A DNA stretch of 64,000 bases from Thermococcus sp. CX2 (GTDB lineage: Archaea; Methanobacteriota_B; Thermococci; Thermococcales; Thermococcaceae): contig NZ_SNUQ01000003.1 in assembly GCF_012027555.1 (NCBI RefSeq), forward strand, positions 124,001 to 188,000. Direction: 5' to 3'. A program made the position numbers and the translations under genes. Each line of letters starts with the position of its first letter. Within the stretch, counting starts at the first letter, position 1. Under the pieces are notes generated by a model. It saw only the letters and a list, made by a program, of their open reading frames with translations, was not told the DNA's origin and did no database searches. Positions 9,145 to 17,839 of the stretch are shown piece after piece.

Positions 9145-10347
9145 ATGGCGTTCCTGAAGGTCGTTCCACTGGAGGAAGCACTCGAGGTCATAGAATCCTT
9201 CCCATTGGAGAGAAGAGTTGAGAAGGTCCCGCTCGAGGAGGCGCTCGGAAGGGTTCTCGCGGAGGACATTGTGAGCCCCATAGACGTTCCCCCCTTTGAC
9301 AGGGCGACGGTGGACGGCTACGCGGTCAGGGCGGAAGACACATTCATGGCAAGCGAGAGCGAGCCTGTGAAACTGAGGGTCATCGGCGAGATAAACGCCG
9401 GAGATACGCCGACGGTGGAACTCAAGCCAGGCGAGAGCGTCTACATATCCACTGGCGCCCCCCTTCCAAAGAACGCCGACGCTGTGATACAGTTCGAAGA
9501 CGTGGACAGGGAAGGAGACGAAGTAATCATCTACAAGCCCGCCTATCCAGGTCTTGGGGTCATGAAGAGGGGCACCGACATTCCAAGTGGAAAGCTCCTC
9601 CTAAGGACTGGGACGCGGCTTGGCTTCAAGGAGACTGCTCTGCTTTCAGCGATTGGCTTTTCGGAGGTTAGGGTCTTCAGGAAGCCGAGGGTGGCGGTGA
9701 TAAGCACGGGCAATGAGGTGGTTCTGCCTGGAACTGAGCTTAGATACGGCCAGATATATGATATCAACGGCAGAGCGATAGCCGACGCCGTTAGGGAACT
9801 CGGGGGAGAAGCCGTTTTCCTTGGCATAGCAAAGGATGACAAAGACAGCTTAAAGGAGCTCATCCTCAAAGGCGTTGAGTGCTGCGACATCGTAATCCTC
9901 AGCGGCGGCGCGAGCGGGGGAATAAGGGACCTAACGTCATCGATAATCGATGAGCTCGGTAAGGTTTACATCCACGGCATAGCGATACAGCCGGGGAAGC
10001 CGACGATAATCGGCCTCATTGACGGAAAGCCGATATTCGGTCTGCCAGGTTATCCGACGTCTTGCCTCACGAACTTCACCCTGCTGGTCGCTCCACTCCT
10101 GAGGAAACTCCTGGGAAGGGAAAGCGAAGTTAGAAAGGTCAAGAAGAGGCTCGCCCACAAGGTCTTCTCGGTAAAGGGCAGGAGGCAGTTCCTGCCCGTA
10201 AAAGTCGAGGGAGAAAAGGCCGTTCCGATACTCAAAGGCAGTGGAGCGGTGACGAGCTTCATTGATGCTGACGGCTTTATAGAGGTGCCTGAGAACGTTG
10301 AGATACTGGATGAGGGCGAGGAAGTCGAGGTTACGTTTTTTGGGTGA
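9145..10347 (+). CDS. moeA: Molybdopterin molybdenumtransferase MoeA
   Basis: MoeA inserts molybdate or tungstate into adenylylated pterin. In Thermococcales, tungsten enzymes such as aldehyde ferredoxin oxidoreductases depend on it. The 400-residue protein has the MoeA N-terminal pattern (PLEEALGRVLAEDI, PPFDRATVDGYAVRAEDT), the GD-containing middle and MogA-like domain motifs (VAVISTGNEVV, VILSGGASGG, PTIIGLIDGKPIFGLPGYP). Start ATG 9145 follows GGTGAT; a TATA-like CATTTATAGC lies about 40 bp upstream. Confidence 0.95.
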   Translation: MAFLKVVPLEEALEVIESFPLERRVEKVPLEEALGRVLAEDIVSPIDVPPFDRATVDGYAVRAEDTFMASESEPVKLRVIGEINAGDTPTVELKPGESVYISTGAPLPKNADAVIQFEDVDREGDEVIIYKPAYPGLGVMKRGTDIPSGKLLLRTGTRLGFKETALLSAIGFSEVRVFRKPRVAVISTGNEVVLPGTELRYGQIYDINGRAIADAVRELGGEAVFLGIAKDDKDSLKELILKGVECCDIVILSGGASGGIRDLTSSIIDELGKVYIHGIAIQPGKPTIIGLIDGKPIFGLPGYPTSCLTNFTLLVAPLLRKLLGRESEVRKVKKRLAHKVFSVKGRRQFLPVKVEGEKAVPILKGSGAVTSFIDADGFIEVPENVEILDEGEEVEVTFFG

Positions 10348-10489
10348 GTTCTTTTTCTCCTTTCCTTGCCCATCCGGAACCGCGGCCGTTGGTCGTTAAC
10401 TTGACACGACCCGGGTTCTTGCCAGAACGTCAAAATCCCCATCAAATCCTTTTTAAACTCCCGCGCCGTTCATTTCCCAGGTGAAGGCT

Positions 10490-11863
10490 ATGCTCGACAT
10501 AAAGCTCATCCGTGAAAACCCCGATCTGGTCAAGGGGGACCTAATCAAGCGCGGGGAAATTGAGAAGCTCAAGTGGATAGACGAGATCCTCGAGCTTGAC
10601 GCCAAGTGGCGCGAAAACCTCAGGAAGATAAACCAGCTCAGGCGCGACAGGAACAGGATAGCCGTCGAGATAGGCAAGAGGAAGAAGGCTGGCGAGCCCG
10701 TTGATGACCTCTTAGCCAAGAGCAAGGATATAGTCAACCAGATAGAGGCCCTCGAGAAGGAAATCGAGGAGATAAGGGCGAAGATTGACTACTACCTCTG
10801 GAGGCTTCCGAACATCACCCACGAGAGCGTTCCGATTGGTAAAGACGACACTGAGAACGTCCCCATAAGGTTCTGGGGGAAGGCTAAAGTTTGGGAAGGC
10901 TTCCTCGAGTCCTTCAAGGAGCAGAGCCTCGGAAAGATGGACTATGAGGTTCTGAGCTGGAGGCCTAAGCTCCACGTGGATATGCTGGAGCTCCTTCGTG
11001 GCGCTGACCTGGAGAGGGCCGCGAAGGTAAGCGGCTCGCGCTTCTACTACCTCCTCAACGAGCTCGTCATACTTGACCTTGCCTTAATCCGCTTCACCCT
11101 CGACAAGCTCATCGAGAAGGGCTTTACCCCTGTGATTCCGCCCTATATGGTCAGACGCTACGTCGAGGAGGGCGTCACGAGCTTCGATGACTTCGAGGAC
11201 GTTATCTACAAGGTCGAGGATGAGGATTTATACCTCATTCCAACAGCTGAGCACCCACTCGCTGGAATGCACGCCAACGAGATACTCGAGGGCAAGGATT
11301 TACCGCTCCTCTACGTTGGTGTGAGTCCGTGCTTCAGAAAGGAGGCCGGAACCGCTGGAAAGGACACGAAGGGAATCTTCCGCGTTCACCAGTTCCACAA
11401 GGTCGAGCAGTTCGTCTATGCAAAGCCGGAGGAGAGCTGGGAGTGGCACGAGAAGCTCATCCAGAACGCCGAGGAGATATTCCAAGAGCTTGAGATTCCC
11501 TACAGGGTTGTGAACATCTGTACTGGAGATTTGGGCTACGTTGCCGCTAAGAAGTACGACATAGAGGCCTGGATGGCCGGCCAGGGCAAGTTCAGGGAAG
11601 TTGTCAGCGCTTCAAACTGCACCGAGTGGCAGGCGAGGCGTTTGAACATCCGCTACCGCGACAAGACCCACGAAAAGCCGCGCTTCGTCCACACTCTCAA
11701 CTCCACCGCTATAGCTACATCGAGGGCCATAGTTGCCATCCTGGAGAACCACCAGACGGAAGAGGGTGTTGTGAAGCTTCCCAAGGTCCTCTGGAAGTAC
11801 ACTGGCTTCAAGGAGATTCTGCCGGCCAGCATGAAGGAGAAGTGCTGCCAGGGGCTTGAGTGA
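10490..11863 (+). CDS. serS: Seryl-tRNA synthetase
   Basis: A class II aminoacyl-tRNA synthetase that charges tRNA-Ser (and tRNA-Sec where present). The 457-residue protein starts at ATG 10490 just behind GGTGAAGGCT. An N-terminal antiparallel coiled-coil arm (about 25-105) binds tRNA. The catalytic core has motif 2 (CFRKEAGTAGKD and GIFRVHQFHKVEQF) and motif 3 (ATSRAIVAILENHQ). It is the common bacterial-like SerRS, not the rare methanogen type. A cysteine-containing tail (EKCCQGLE) is unusual but may be lineage specific. Confidence 0.96.
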   Translation: MLDIKLIRENPDLVKGDLIKRGEIEKLKWIDEILELDAKWRENLRKINQLRRDRNRIAVEIGKRKKAGEPVDDLLAKSKDIVNQIEALEKEIEEIRAKIDYYLWRLPNITHESVPIGKDDTENVPIRFWGKAKVWEGFLESFKEQSLGKMDYEVLSWRPKLHVDMLELLRGADLERAAKVSGSRFYYLLNELVILDLALIRFTLDKLIEKGFTPVIPPYMVRRYVEEGVTSFDDFEDVIYKVEDEDLYLIPTAEHPLAGMHANEILEGKDLPLLYVGVSPCFRKEAGTAGKDTKGIFRVHQFHKVEQFVYAKPEESWEWHEKLIQNAEEIFQELEIPYRVVNICTGDLGYVAAKKYDIEAWMAGQGKFREVVSASNCTEWQARRLNIRYRDKTHEKPRFVHTLNSTAIATSRAIVAILENHQTEEGVVKLPKVLWKYTGFKEILPASMKEKCCQGLE

Positions 11864-11874
11864 TTCCTTTTCTT

Positions 11875-12579
11875 TTAAATCCCGCCTGCTTCCCTCACTT
11901 TTCTCCTAACGTTCGGGTCGCGGTCCGCTATGAGCTTCAGCGCCTCCTCAAAGCTCATCCAGTCTGGCACTTCCTCGTTGATGTATATTCCGGTCCTCCC
12001 TATAGCGTCCCTCCTCGTCAGGACGTGAACGCGCTCGGTTACGATGTCGATGCTCACCCCTAGAATTTTCGCCACCTCGCTTTCCCTTCCGACCACTTCA
12101 CTCTCGATGTGGCCTTTCTCGGTTGGAATTATGAGGATGAGCTTTTTGTTCACCCCTGAAACTCTCTGCTTCGTCTTCACACCCCACAAATCTATGGCCC
12201 CGCCCCAGCGGTAGAACTCCAGCTCCCTGTCGGTCGGTTCTATCAGCGGAAAGGTGACGGTGGTTTCCTCGTCTATCTCGATGACGCCCTTTATGAGGTG
12301 CCACGGCGTTGCCATGACTATTTTTCTCCTGCTCACGAGTCCCTCAAGGGCGAGTTCGATTAGGTAGCTCGGAACCTTGTAGGGGATGAATATGTCTATG
12401 TCGCTGTCCTTCCTTACGTCTCCCCTCGCGACACTTCCATAGAGAAGTGGGTCAAACTGCTCAAGGCGCTCCATTATGCTCAACGCCTTCTCGCGCTTCT
12501 CCCATAGGTAGCGCCAGCGTTTGGGGGGGTAGACAACTTCCCTCTCGTCCCAGACTCTAACAACTTTTTCCCTCGGCAT
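11875..12579 (-). CDS. Nucleotidyltransferase-domain protein
   Basis: A 234-residue protein whose first half has the pol-beta-type nucleotidyltransferase signature GSVARGDVRKDSDIDIF, giving the GS motif and two catalytic aspartates. The N-terminus is basic (MPREKVVRVWDEREVVYPPK). The C-terminal third looks like a helix-turn-helix (EVVGRESEVAKILGVSIDIV and RRDAIGRTG), suggesting nucleic-acid or protein recognition. It is larger than minimal MNT antitoxins and has no HEPN partner next to it, so a toxin-antitoxin role is not supported. Convergent with serS, 11 bp apart. Confidence 0.8.
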   Translation of the reverse strand: MPREKVVRVWDEREVVYPPKRWRYLWEKREKALSIMERLEQFDPLLYGSVARGDVRKDSDIDIFIPYKVPSYLIELALEGLVSRRKIVMATPWHLIKGVIEIDEETTVTFPLIEPTDRELEFYRWGGAIDLWGVKTKQRVSGVNKKLILIIPTEKGHIESEVVGRESEVAKILGVSIDIVTERVHVLTRRDAIGRTGIYINEEVPDWMSFEEALKLIADRDPNVRRKVREAGGI

Positions 12580-12622
12580 CGTTCTTTTTAGAACCCAAAC
12601 GTTTAAAGGTCTACCGATAGCG

Positions 12623-12634
12623 TTTTATATATAG
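12623..12634 (+). promoter_or_regulatory. TATA box for the gene at 12663
   Basis: TTTTATATATAG lies about 30-40 bp before ATG 12663, with a GGTGGTGA ribosome site between them. Confidence 0.65.
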
Positions 12635-12662
12635 TCGAAACGACTTCGGGGTGGTGAAAAAA

Positions 12663-13082
12663 ATGCCAGTGCTCGGATTTAACATAACTAAGATTGAAAT
12701 GGAGAAGAAGACCATTGTAGTGCCCTCCGGCCGGATTGAGGTCAGGCTCTCACCGAAGGTTAAGGAGATGCGCCTCGGGGAGATACGCACTCCAACTGGG
12801 AAGATGAACGGTATTGAGATTCTCTTCAGGTACGAGATCGATTACAACCCCAAGGTCGCCCAGGGGGCCATTGAGGGTATTATCCTGTACGTCCCGCCCC
12901 AGAAGGACAAGATGGACGAGATACTGAACCTCTGGGAAGATGAAAAGAAGATTGACCCCGTCACCTTCGCCGAGGTAGTCAACTTCATAACCAAGGAAGT
13001 TTCCCCGATGATAATGCTCCTCGCCAAGGAGATGCGTCTTCCATACCACGTACCGCTTCCGAGGGTCGAGGTTAAGTCCTGA
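12663..13082 (+). CDS. Conserved archaeal protein of unknown function (possibly SecB-like fold)
   Basis: A 139-residue cytosolic protein starting at ATG 12663 after GGGGTGGTGA. The first about 85 residues alternate strands (VLGFNITKIEME, IEVRLSPKVKEMRL, GIEILFRYEIDYNP, GAIEGIILYV). The rest is helical (MDEILNLWEDEKKI, EVVNFITKEVSPMIMLLAKEMRLP) and ends in a proline tail (VPLPRVEVK). This strand-then-helix order with an Asn-Pro loop and C-terminal helix recalls SecB-like archaeal proteins, but I cannot confirm the fold. Convergent with the TPR gene across a T-rich gap. Confidence 0.6.
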   Translation: MPVLGFNITKIEMEKKTIVVPSGRIEVRLSPKVKEMRLGEIRTPTGKMNGIEILFRYEIDYNPKVAQGAIEGIILYVPPQKDKMDEILNLWEDEKKIDPVTFAEVVNFITKEVSPMIMLLAKEMRLPYHVPLPRVEVKS

Positions 13083-13086
13083 CCGT

Positions 13087-13103
13087 TCACTTTTTTCCTG
13101 TTT
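13087..13103. terminator. T-tract between convergent genes
   Basis: Between the stop of the gene ending at 13082 and the minus-strand TPR gene ending at 13104 lie two runs of T (CTTTTTTCC and GTTTTTAC). Archaeal termination commonly uses such U-tracts without a hairpin, here for the plus-strand gene. Confidence 0.4.
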
Positions 13104-14285
13104 TTACTGATAAATGCCCTCCGCTTCGTAGAGCATGTTCCGGATTTCCTCGAGCTCGGGCCTCTTTTGAAGGGTGTTCCCCGCTAACTCAAGAGCCCTC
13201 ATATAGTTTTTCTTGCTGGCATAGTATTCCACTTTTTCGACCTCCTCGAGGATATCCTCGTCTCCCTTTGAAGCTGCGAACTGTTTGAGGATGGCCAGAC
13301 GGATCTTGACCCTGAAGCTCAGATCGCTTTTGGTTTCTAGGGCGCTCTTGTAAGCCTGCATGGCTTCCTCAATTTTGCTGACACCAATAAGAGCCTCCGC
13401 AAGCTCTACAAGCTTCTCGGCGGCTTTTTCATCATCTCCGCGCGATCGGTGGGAGCTTATTATCTGGTAGAGCATCCTTACGGTGTTTATGCCTATCAGC
13501 TTAGACCTGTTGTAGTTCTTGGCAAGGAGGTAGGCATACTGAGCCTTTACGAGGCAAGTAGTCGTTTCATCAAGGTCGCCATTGGAGTATGCCACCTTGC
13601 TCGCCTTCTCGAAGTTCTTGCCAGCGGTGTCCATCATCTCAATGAAGTGAATGTCGTAGCCGAATATTGCCCTGATGGAGCTCGCGAGCCTATAGAAAGC
13701 TTCCGCCGCGCCCCTCGAGTCGCCCTTCTCGAGCCGCTCCTCTGCAGCCTGTCCGTACAGGGTTATCAACGTTTCCGCGATCCTCCTGTATGATTCAATG
13801 TTGTCAGTTATCTTGTAGTACCTGTACGCGGATTCATACGCCCGAATTGCCATTGGTATGTCGTCGTTGTCCTGGTACGACTTGCCGAGATCCTCGTATA
13901 TAGCCGCGAATTCCTCCGCGTATTTCCGGAGGTTTCTCTCGTCCTTTAGGGTCAAGAAAATCTCTAAAACGTTGGAGCAGTACCCGTCGAGGGCATCTAT
14001 ATCTACCTCAAGGCGGGTTATTTCCTCCTCGATGAGGTCGATGTAGAGGTAAGCGCTCTTCAGAAGGGAGGGGCGGGCTTTCTCTATTAAACCTGCCTTT
14101 TCAAGCAGAACAAAGCCGAGGTACTTATAGAGCCTTGCGGCGTCTTCTTTCTTTCTCTCCTCTTCATAACCTCTCGCAGCGCGAAGAATTAATTTAAGTC
14201 CGTCCTTAATCTTTCCCTCGTTGATCTTCTTGAAGGCAAGCTGTTCCAGCTCTTCTGGCCCCTCAAGTCCAATGGTGGTTGCCAA
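13104..14285 (-). CDS. TPR-like alpha-helical repeat protein
   Basis: About 393 residues made almost wholly of helix-turn-helix pairs resembling tetratricopeptide repeats (MAIRAYESAYRYYKITDN, AAEAFYRLASSIRAIFG, KIEEAMQAYKSALE, YMRALELAGNTLQ). Repeats run along the whole length, with no catalytic domain, signal peptide or membrane segment. It should act as a cytosolic scaffold. A TTG start at 14285 is placed 5 nt after GAGGTGAGG; the alternative is GTG at 14294, which overlaps that ribosome site. The upstream region is AT-rich (TATATTTAAA at about 14325). Partner unknown. Confidence 0.75.
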   Translation of the reverse strand: MATTIGLEGPEELEQLAFKKINEGKIKDGLKLILRAARGYEEERKKEDAARLYKYLGFVLLEKAGLIEKARPSLLKSAYLYIDLIEEEITRLEVDIDALDGYCSNVLEIFLTLKDERNLRKYAEEFAAIYEDLGKSYQDNDDIPMAIRAYESAYRYYKITDNIESYRRIAETLITLYGQAAEERLEKGDSRGAAEAFYRLASSIRAIFGYDIHFIEMMDTAGKNFEKASKVAYSNGDLDETTTCLVKAQYAYLLAKNYNRSKLIGINTVRMLYQIISSHRSRGDDEKAAEKLVELAEALIGVSKIEEAMQAYKSALETKSDLSFRVKIRLAILKQFAASKGDEDILEEVEKVEYYASKKNYMRALELAGNTLQKRPELEEIRNMLYEAEGIYQ

Positions 14286-14357
14286 ATCCCTCACCTCACA
14301 TGATTTAAGTCAGAAAGTTGTTGGTTATATTTAAAGTTTTAAATATTTAAGTATTGT

Positions 14358-15377
14358 CTATGCCCATATTATCCTGTATCCAGCCGCTTTTCTGAGCCTG
14401 TTCATCACGGCGAACCCAAGTCCCCTCTCCTCGATCCCTTCGGCGATTATTATATCCACCCCCCTCTTATCAAGCTCCCTCAGGGCTTTGAAGAGGTTTC
14501 TGGCGACTTCTTCCTCAGTGCCCCCGAGGTGGAAGAACTCATCGCACTCGTAGGGCTCCGTCGCCATCACTCCCACGCAGAGCCCCTGCCCCTGATATTC
14601 CTTAACGAGCTCTTTTATCTTCTCCCTGACACGCTCCCTCGGACCTTCCACTACGATGACCTGGGCCTCGGGAGAGTAGTGCTTGTACTTCATCCCCGGC
14701 GAGCGGGCAACATCGACGAGCTTGCCCCTGACCGCGGGATGTATCTCAACCTCGCCGATGACCCTCTCAATCTCCTCGAGTGGCAGTCCGCCGGGTCTTA
14801 GCAGGGTTGGTTTTTCACCGCTCAGGTCAATGACGGTGGACTCCACACCGATTTTAGTCTCCCCGCCGTCGATTACACACTCTATCTTCCCGTAGAAGTC
14901 GTCTATGACGTGCTCGGCCATGGTGGGACTTGGTCTGCCGCTTACGTTGGCTGATGGGGCCGCTATCGGGGTGCTGGCCCTTATGAGCGCGAGGGCTATT
15001 GGGTGAGAAGGCATCCTGACCGCGACGGTATCGAGGCCGCCAGTGGTAACCTTCGGGACCTCGTCCTTCTTAGGGAGAACCATCGTTAGGGGGCCCGGCC
15101 AGAACCTCTCAGCTAGCAGCTTTGCCTCCTCTGGGATTTCCCTTGCGAGCTTATTCAAGTCCTTGAAGTCGGCTATGTGGACGATGAGCGGGTTGTCAGC
15201 TGGCCTTCCTTTGGCCTTGAAGATTCTCTTAACGGCTTTCTCATTGAGGGCATCGGCGCCAAGACCGTAAACCGTCTCAGTTGGGAAGGCAACCAGCTTT
15301 CCCTCCAATATGAACCTCGCGGCTATCCTAACCTTTCTCTCATCCAGACCTTCTCGCATGTTGATTACTACCGTCAT
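14358..15377 (-). CDS. Threonylcarbamoyl-AMP synthase (Sua5)
   Basis: This enzyme makes threonylcarbamoyl-AMP from threonine, bicarbonate and ATP, the first step of t6A37 modification of ANN-decoding tRNAs; KEOPS completes it. The 339-residue protein has the YrdC core (FPTETVYGLGADAL, KGRPADNPLIVHI, PSANVSGRPSPT, GGETKIGVESTVIDL) and a C-terminal Sua5 Rossmann domain after the linker (SPGMKYKHYSP). Length fits Sua5, not the short TsaC. ATG 15377 follows GGTGAGAAG; an upstream GTG at 15389 is less likely. Confidence 0.95.
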   Translation of the reverse strand: MTVVINMREGLDERKVRIAARFILEGKLVAFPTETVYGLGADALNEKAVKRIFKAKGRPADNPLIVHIADFKDLNKLAREIPEEAKLLAERFWPGPLTMVLPKKDEVPKVTTGGLDTVAVRMPSHPIALALIRASTPIAAPSANVSGRPSPTMAEHVIDDFYGKIECVIDGGETKIGVESTVIDLSGEKPTLLRPGGLPLEEIERVIGEVEIHPAVRGKLVDVARSPGMKYKHYSPEAQVIVVEGPRERVREKIKELVKEYQGQGLCVGVMATEPYECDEFFHLGGTEEEVARNLFKALRELDKRGVDIIIAEGIEERGLGFAVMNRLRKAAGYRIIWA

Positions 15378-15409
15378 CTTCTCACCCAACGTTCACCGAA
15401 AAAAGCTTG

Positions 15410-16447
15410 TTAAAAACGTTGCCCAAGGACTTTGAGGTAAACCCCCTCGACCTCCTCGGCAACAACGCTCCAGGAATAGAGCGCCGCTATCCTTCTTCCG
15501 ATTCCTCCGGCTTTTCTGTTCGTCTTGGGCTTCAATAGGGATTTTACGGCATTCACGAGACCGTCGAAGTCGTTGAAGAGCAGACCGTTCTTTCCGTTCC
15601 TTATAAGCTCGGCTATTCCCCCCACGTTCCTCCCAACGGCGGGAACACCGAGGCTGTTCGCCTCAAGAATTACCAGCCCAAAGCCTTCCCTCTTGGAAGG
15701 AAGCACGAGCATAAGGCTCTTGGAGAGGACTCTATCGATGTCCTGCCTGTATCCGAGGAACCTGACGTTCTCCGGTGCTTCCATCTCAAGCTTCCGCCTA
15801 AGCGGGCCGTCGCCAACTACGAGGAACTCAAGCTCTGGGAAGACTCTCGCCAGTTCAATGAACGTCTCGGGGCTTTTGTAGTCCCTCAGTGCCCCTATAA
15901 ACGTGATGTATTTGCCCTTCCATGGTTTCTCTTCCAGGGGCCTGACACCGTTTGGGATTACGTGGACACCCTCTGCTCCCAGGGAGAGCGCCTTCTTGGC
16001 GAGGCTGTGGCTCACGGTGATAATTGCATCGGCCGAAGAGAGCGTTTTTTTGACGTAGAACCTCCCGAGGGTCAGCTTCGCCGTGTGCTCGAGGTCGCTG
16101 CCGTGGGCGGTGACGACCAGTGGGAGTCCCAACCTCTCCTTCGCTAGGACACCCGCATAGCTCGTCGTCCCGACGAAGTGGGCGTGTATCAGGTCGAATC
16201 CAAACTCCCTATGGAGGTGGACAATCTTCCTAGCACCGAGGAGCGCGAAGCTCGTCCCTCTGAGGCCATAGATTGGGGGCACCCTCACCTGGTGCACAAA
16301 CTCCCTCTCGTGCTCCCTCGGCTTAACGGGCCCGTAAGTTAGAACATGAACCTCATGGCGGTTTCTCAACTCCCTGACGAGGTTATCAAGGTGGCTTGCA
16401 ACGCCTCCCCCGTGCGGCGGATAGTGCCCGACCATTAGAATCCTCAT
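15410..16447 (-). CDS. GT4-family glycosyltransferase
   Basis: A 345-residue GT-B glycosyltransferase using a nucleotide sugar. The N-domain glycine loop reads GHYPPHGGGVASHLDNLV. The C-domain begins VIPNGVRPLEEKPWKGKYITF in style and carries the GT4 acceptor/donor motif PSKREGFGLVILEANSLGVP (E-x7-E). No membrane segment is seen, so it likely acts at the cytoplasmic face on a lipid- or protein-linked glycan. Sugar specificity cannot be told. No other glycan genes adjoin it. Confidence 0.9.
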   Translation of the reverse strand: MRILMVGHYPPHGGGVASHLDNLVRELRNRHEVHVLTYGPVKPREHEREFVHQVRVPPIYGLRGTSFALLGARKIVHLHREFGFDLIHAHFVGTTSYAGVLAKERLGLPLVVTAHGSDLEHTAKLTLGRFYVKKTLSSADAIITVSHSLAKKALSLGAEGVHVIPNGVRPLEEKPWKGKYITFIGALRDYKSPETFIELARVFPELEFLVVGDGPLRRKLEMEAPENVRFLGYRQDIDRVLSKSLMLVLPSKREGFGLVILEANSLGVPAVGRNVGGIAELIRNGKNGLLFNDFDGLVNAVKSLLKPKTNRKAGGIGRRIAALYSWSVVAEEVEGVYLKVLGQRF

Positions 16448-16486
16448 CTTGACCAGGAAAGAATGGAGAAAAGGCGTTAAAAAGCC

Positions 16487-17707
16487 TTATGGTCTTCCCC
16501 TGTCCTTTCCACCCGGCACTCTCGGAATGGGCCGCCCGAGGGTCAGCTGGGCTATCTCCGTCTTTATCCTTGGAATGAGCTCGTTCAGGAGGGTAGTGTA
16601 ATCTCCCTTGTTGAGGGCTTCCTTGGCCTGCTCTATGAGCGCTTTGATTTCAGTCACATCGTAGCCCTTCTTCTGGAGGACGTTTACCATAATCTCAAGC
16701 TGGAGTATCTCCCCAGTCATCTGCAGTTTGGCAGAACCCTGATAGATGGTGTTAATCTCGCTGTACGACCGGGATATAACGAAGTCGGCGTCGAAATTGG
16801 CCTTCATCGCCAGCTCGTAGGCCATTGCGTAATTGCCCTCGTTGTATTGAGCCCATGCCAGTGTCATAAACTTCCTCGCCTCGTCCAACTTCTTCCTAGC
16901 GTCGGGAATCTGGAGGCCGTCGAGGAGCTTCTCAGCGCGGTTGGTCTTGTTCTGGACGTCGACCAGCAGCTGATATACTGCTGTTGAGTGAGGAGCGAGC
17001 ATGCTCATAGGGGGGTAATAATCACTGCCAAAGCGCTTTTTCAGGTATGAATCTATGAGGTCGTCGTTAAGGGGGAACATCGGCTTCGAATTAATTGTTT
17101 TCGAATACGTGGCGGCGTATTTCACTTCTACGAGAGAGTTGAGCTCGTCCAGGGCCTGAATTGTCTCATCGGCCTTTCCAACATCGGTTAGAATTAGTAT
17201 GCTCTTTCCGTCACTCCAATCGCTGAAGAACTTGCTGAGAAGCCCTGTGGAGTAGGCCTCTATGGCAATTGCATCCCTGCCGTTTACTATGATGGCGTAC
17301 TTTATCTCCCCGAAAGCCTCGCGGAACTCCTCCTTCAGCATCTTTATGACTGCTAGGTTGGTTTCGTACCTCGTCTCACCGTACCATCTTTCGTAAGGTA
17401 TCCCAAAGCTCTCAAGGTCTTTGGGGTACTCCTCTGGGATTGCCACTGGGCCGCCGATTATTATCACTCTGTCTGGGTTTATTGTCAGGATCTCGGCGCT
17501 TGCCGCGGGGTCGTAGGTTCCCCAGGGGCTTACTACCACTTGGGCACCGAGGATCTCCGCTACGTTCTTGGCCACGGCCATGTCCGCCTCGTTGTCGCTA
17601 ACGAGGATGACTAGGTTCATGCTGACTTGAGCGGCATGAACTGTGAGCGTGGAACTTAATACGATCAGTACACCCATAAGCAATGCAAGGCCTTTTCTTA
17701 GGATCAC
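16487..17707 (-). CDS. Secreted protein with cell-wall-binding-2-like repeats
   Basis: A 406-residue protein with a clear signal peptide (KGLALLMGVLIVLSSTLTVHAAQ, cleavage likely after HAA). Residues about 30-215 show CW_binding_2-type units: NLVILVSDNEADMAVAKNVA, then PDRVIIIGGPVAIPEE and a Gly-Glu-Thr-Arg motif (GETRYETNLAVI), and YAIIVNGRDAIA. The C-terminal half is helical, with TPR-like spacing (YNEGNYAMAYELAMKANFDA, LNKGDYTTLLNELI). GTG 17707 follows GGTGAAAAGCC. Similar repeats occur in archaeal and Firmicute surface proteins; the ligand here is unknown. Confidence 0.78.
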   Translation of the reverse strand: MILRKGLALLMGVLIVLSSTLTVHAAQVSMNLVILVSDNEADMAVAKNVAEILGAQVVVSPWGTYDPAASAEILTINPDRVIIIGGPVAIPEEYPKDLESFGIPYERWYGETRYETNLAVIKMLKEEFREAFGEIKYAIIVNGRDAIAIEAYSTGLLSKFFSDWSDGKSILILTDVGKADETIQALDELNSLVEVKYAATYSKTINSKPMFPLNDDLIDSYLKKRFGSDYYPPMSMLAPHSTAVYQLLVDVQNKTNRAEKLLDGLQIPDARKKLDEARKFMTLAWAQYNEGNYAMAYELAMKANFDADFVISRSYSEINTIYQGSAKLQMTGEILQLEIMVNVLQKKGYDVTEIKALIEQAKEALNKGDYTTLLNELIPRIKTEIAQLTLGRPIPRVPGGKDRGRP

Positions 17708-17839
17708 GGCTTTTCACCTACTTTCTAATTGTGAAGGGGCCTATTTAAGCGTTTTTCCGGAAACCGTTCGGCCCCGTTTGCGAGGAAGGTTTAAAAAAGC
17801 TCCATGATGCTTGAAAGATTAAAAAACGTTTAAAAACGT

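Noticed and set aside
8904-9281. Serine-rich minus-strand frame opposite the acidic microprotein and moeA start
   Set aside because: It is the antisense reading of GAG/GAC-rich codons; no ribosome site, and it covers two real genes.
11875-12579. Type II or VII toxin-antitoxin (MNT) gene
   Set aside because: The nucleotidyltransferase is larger than MNT antitoxins and no HEPN partner lies beside it.
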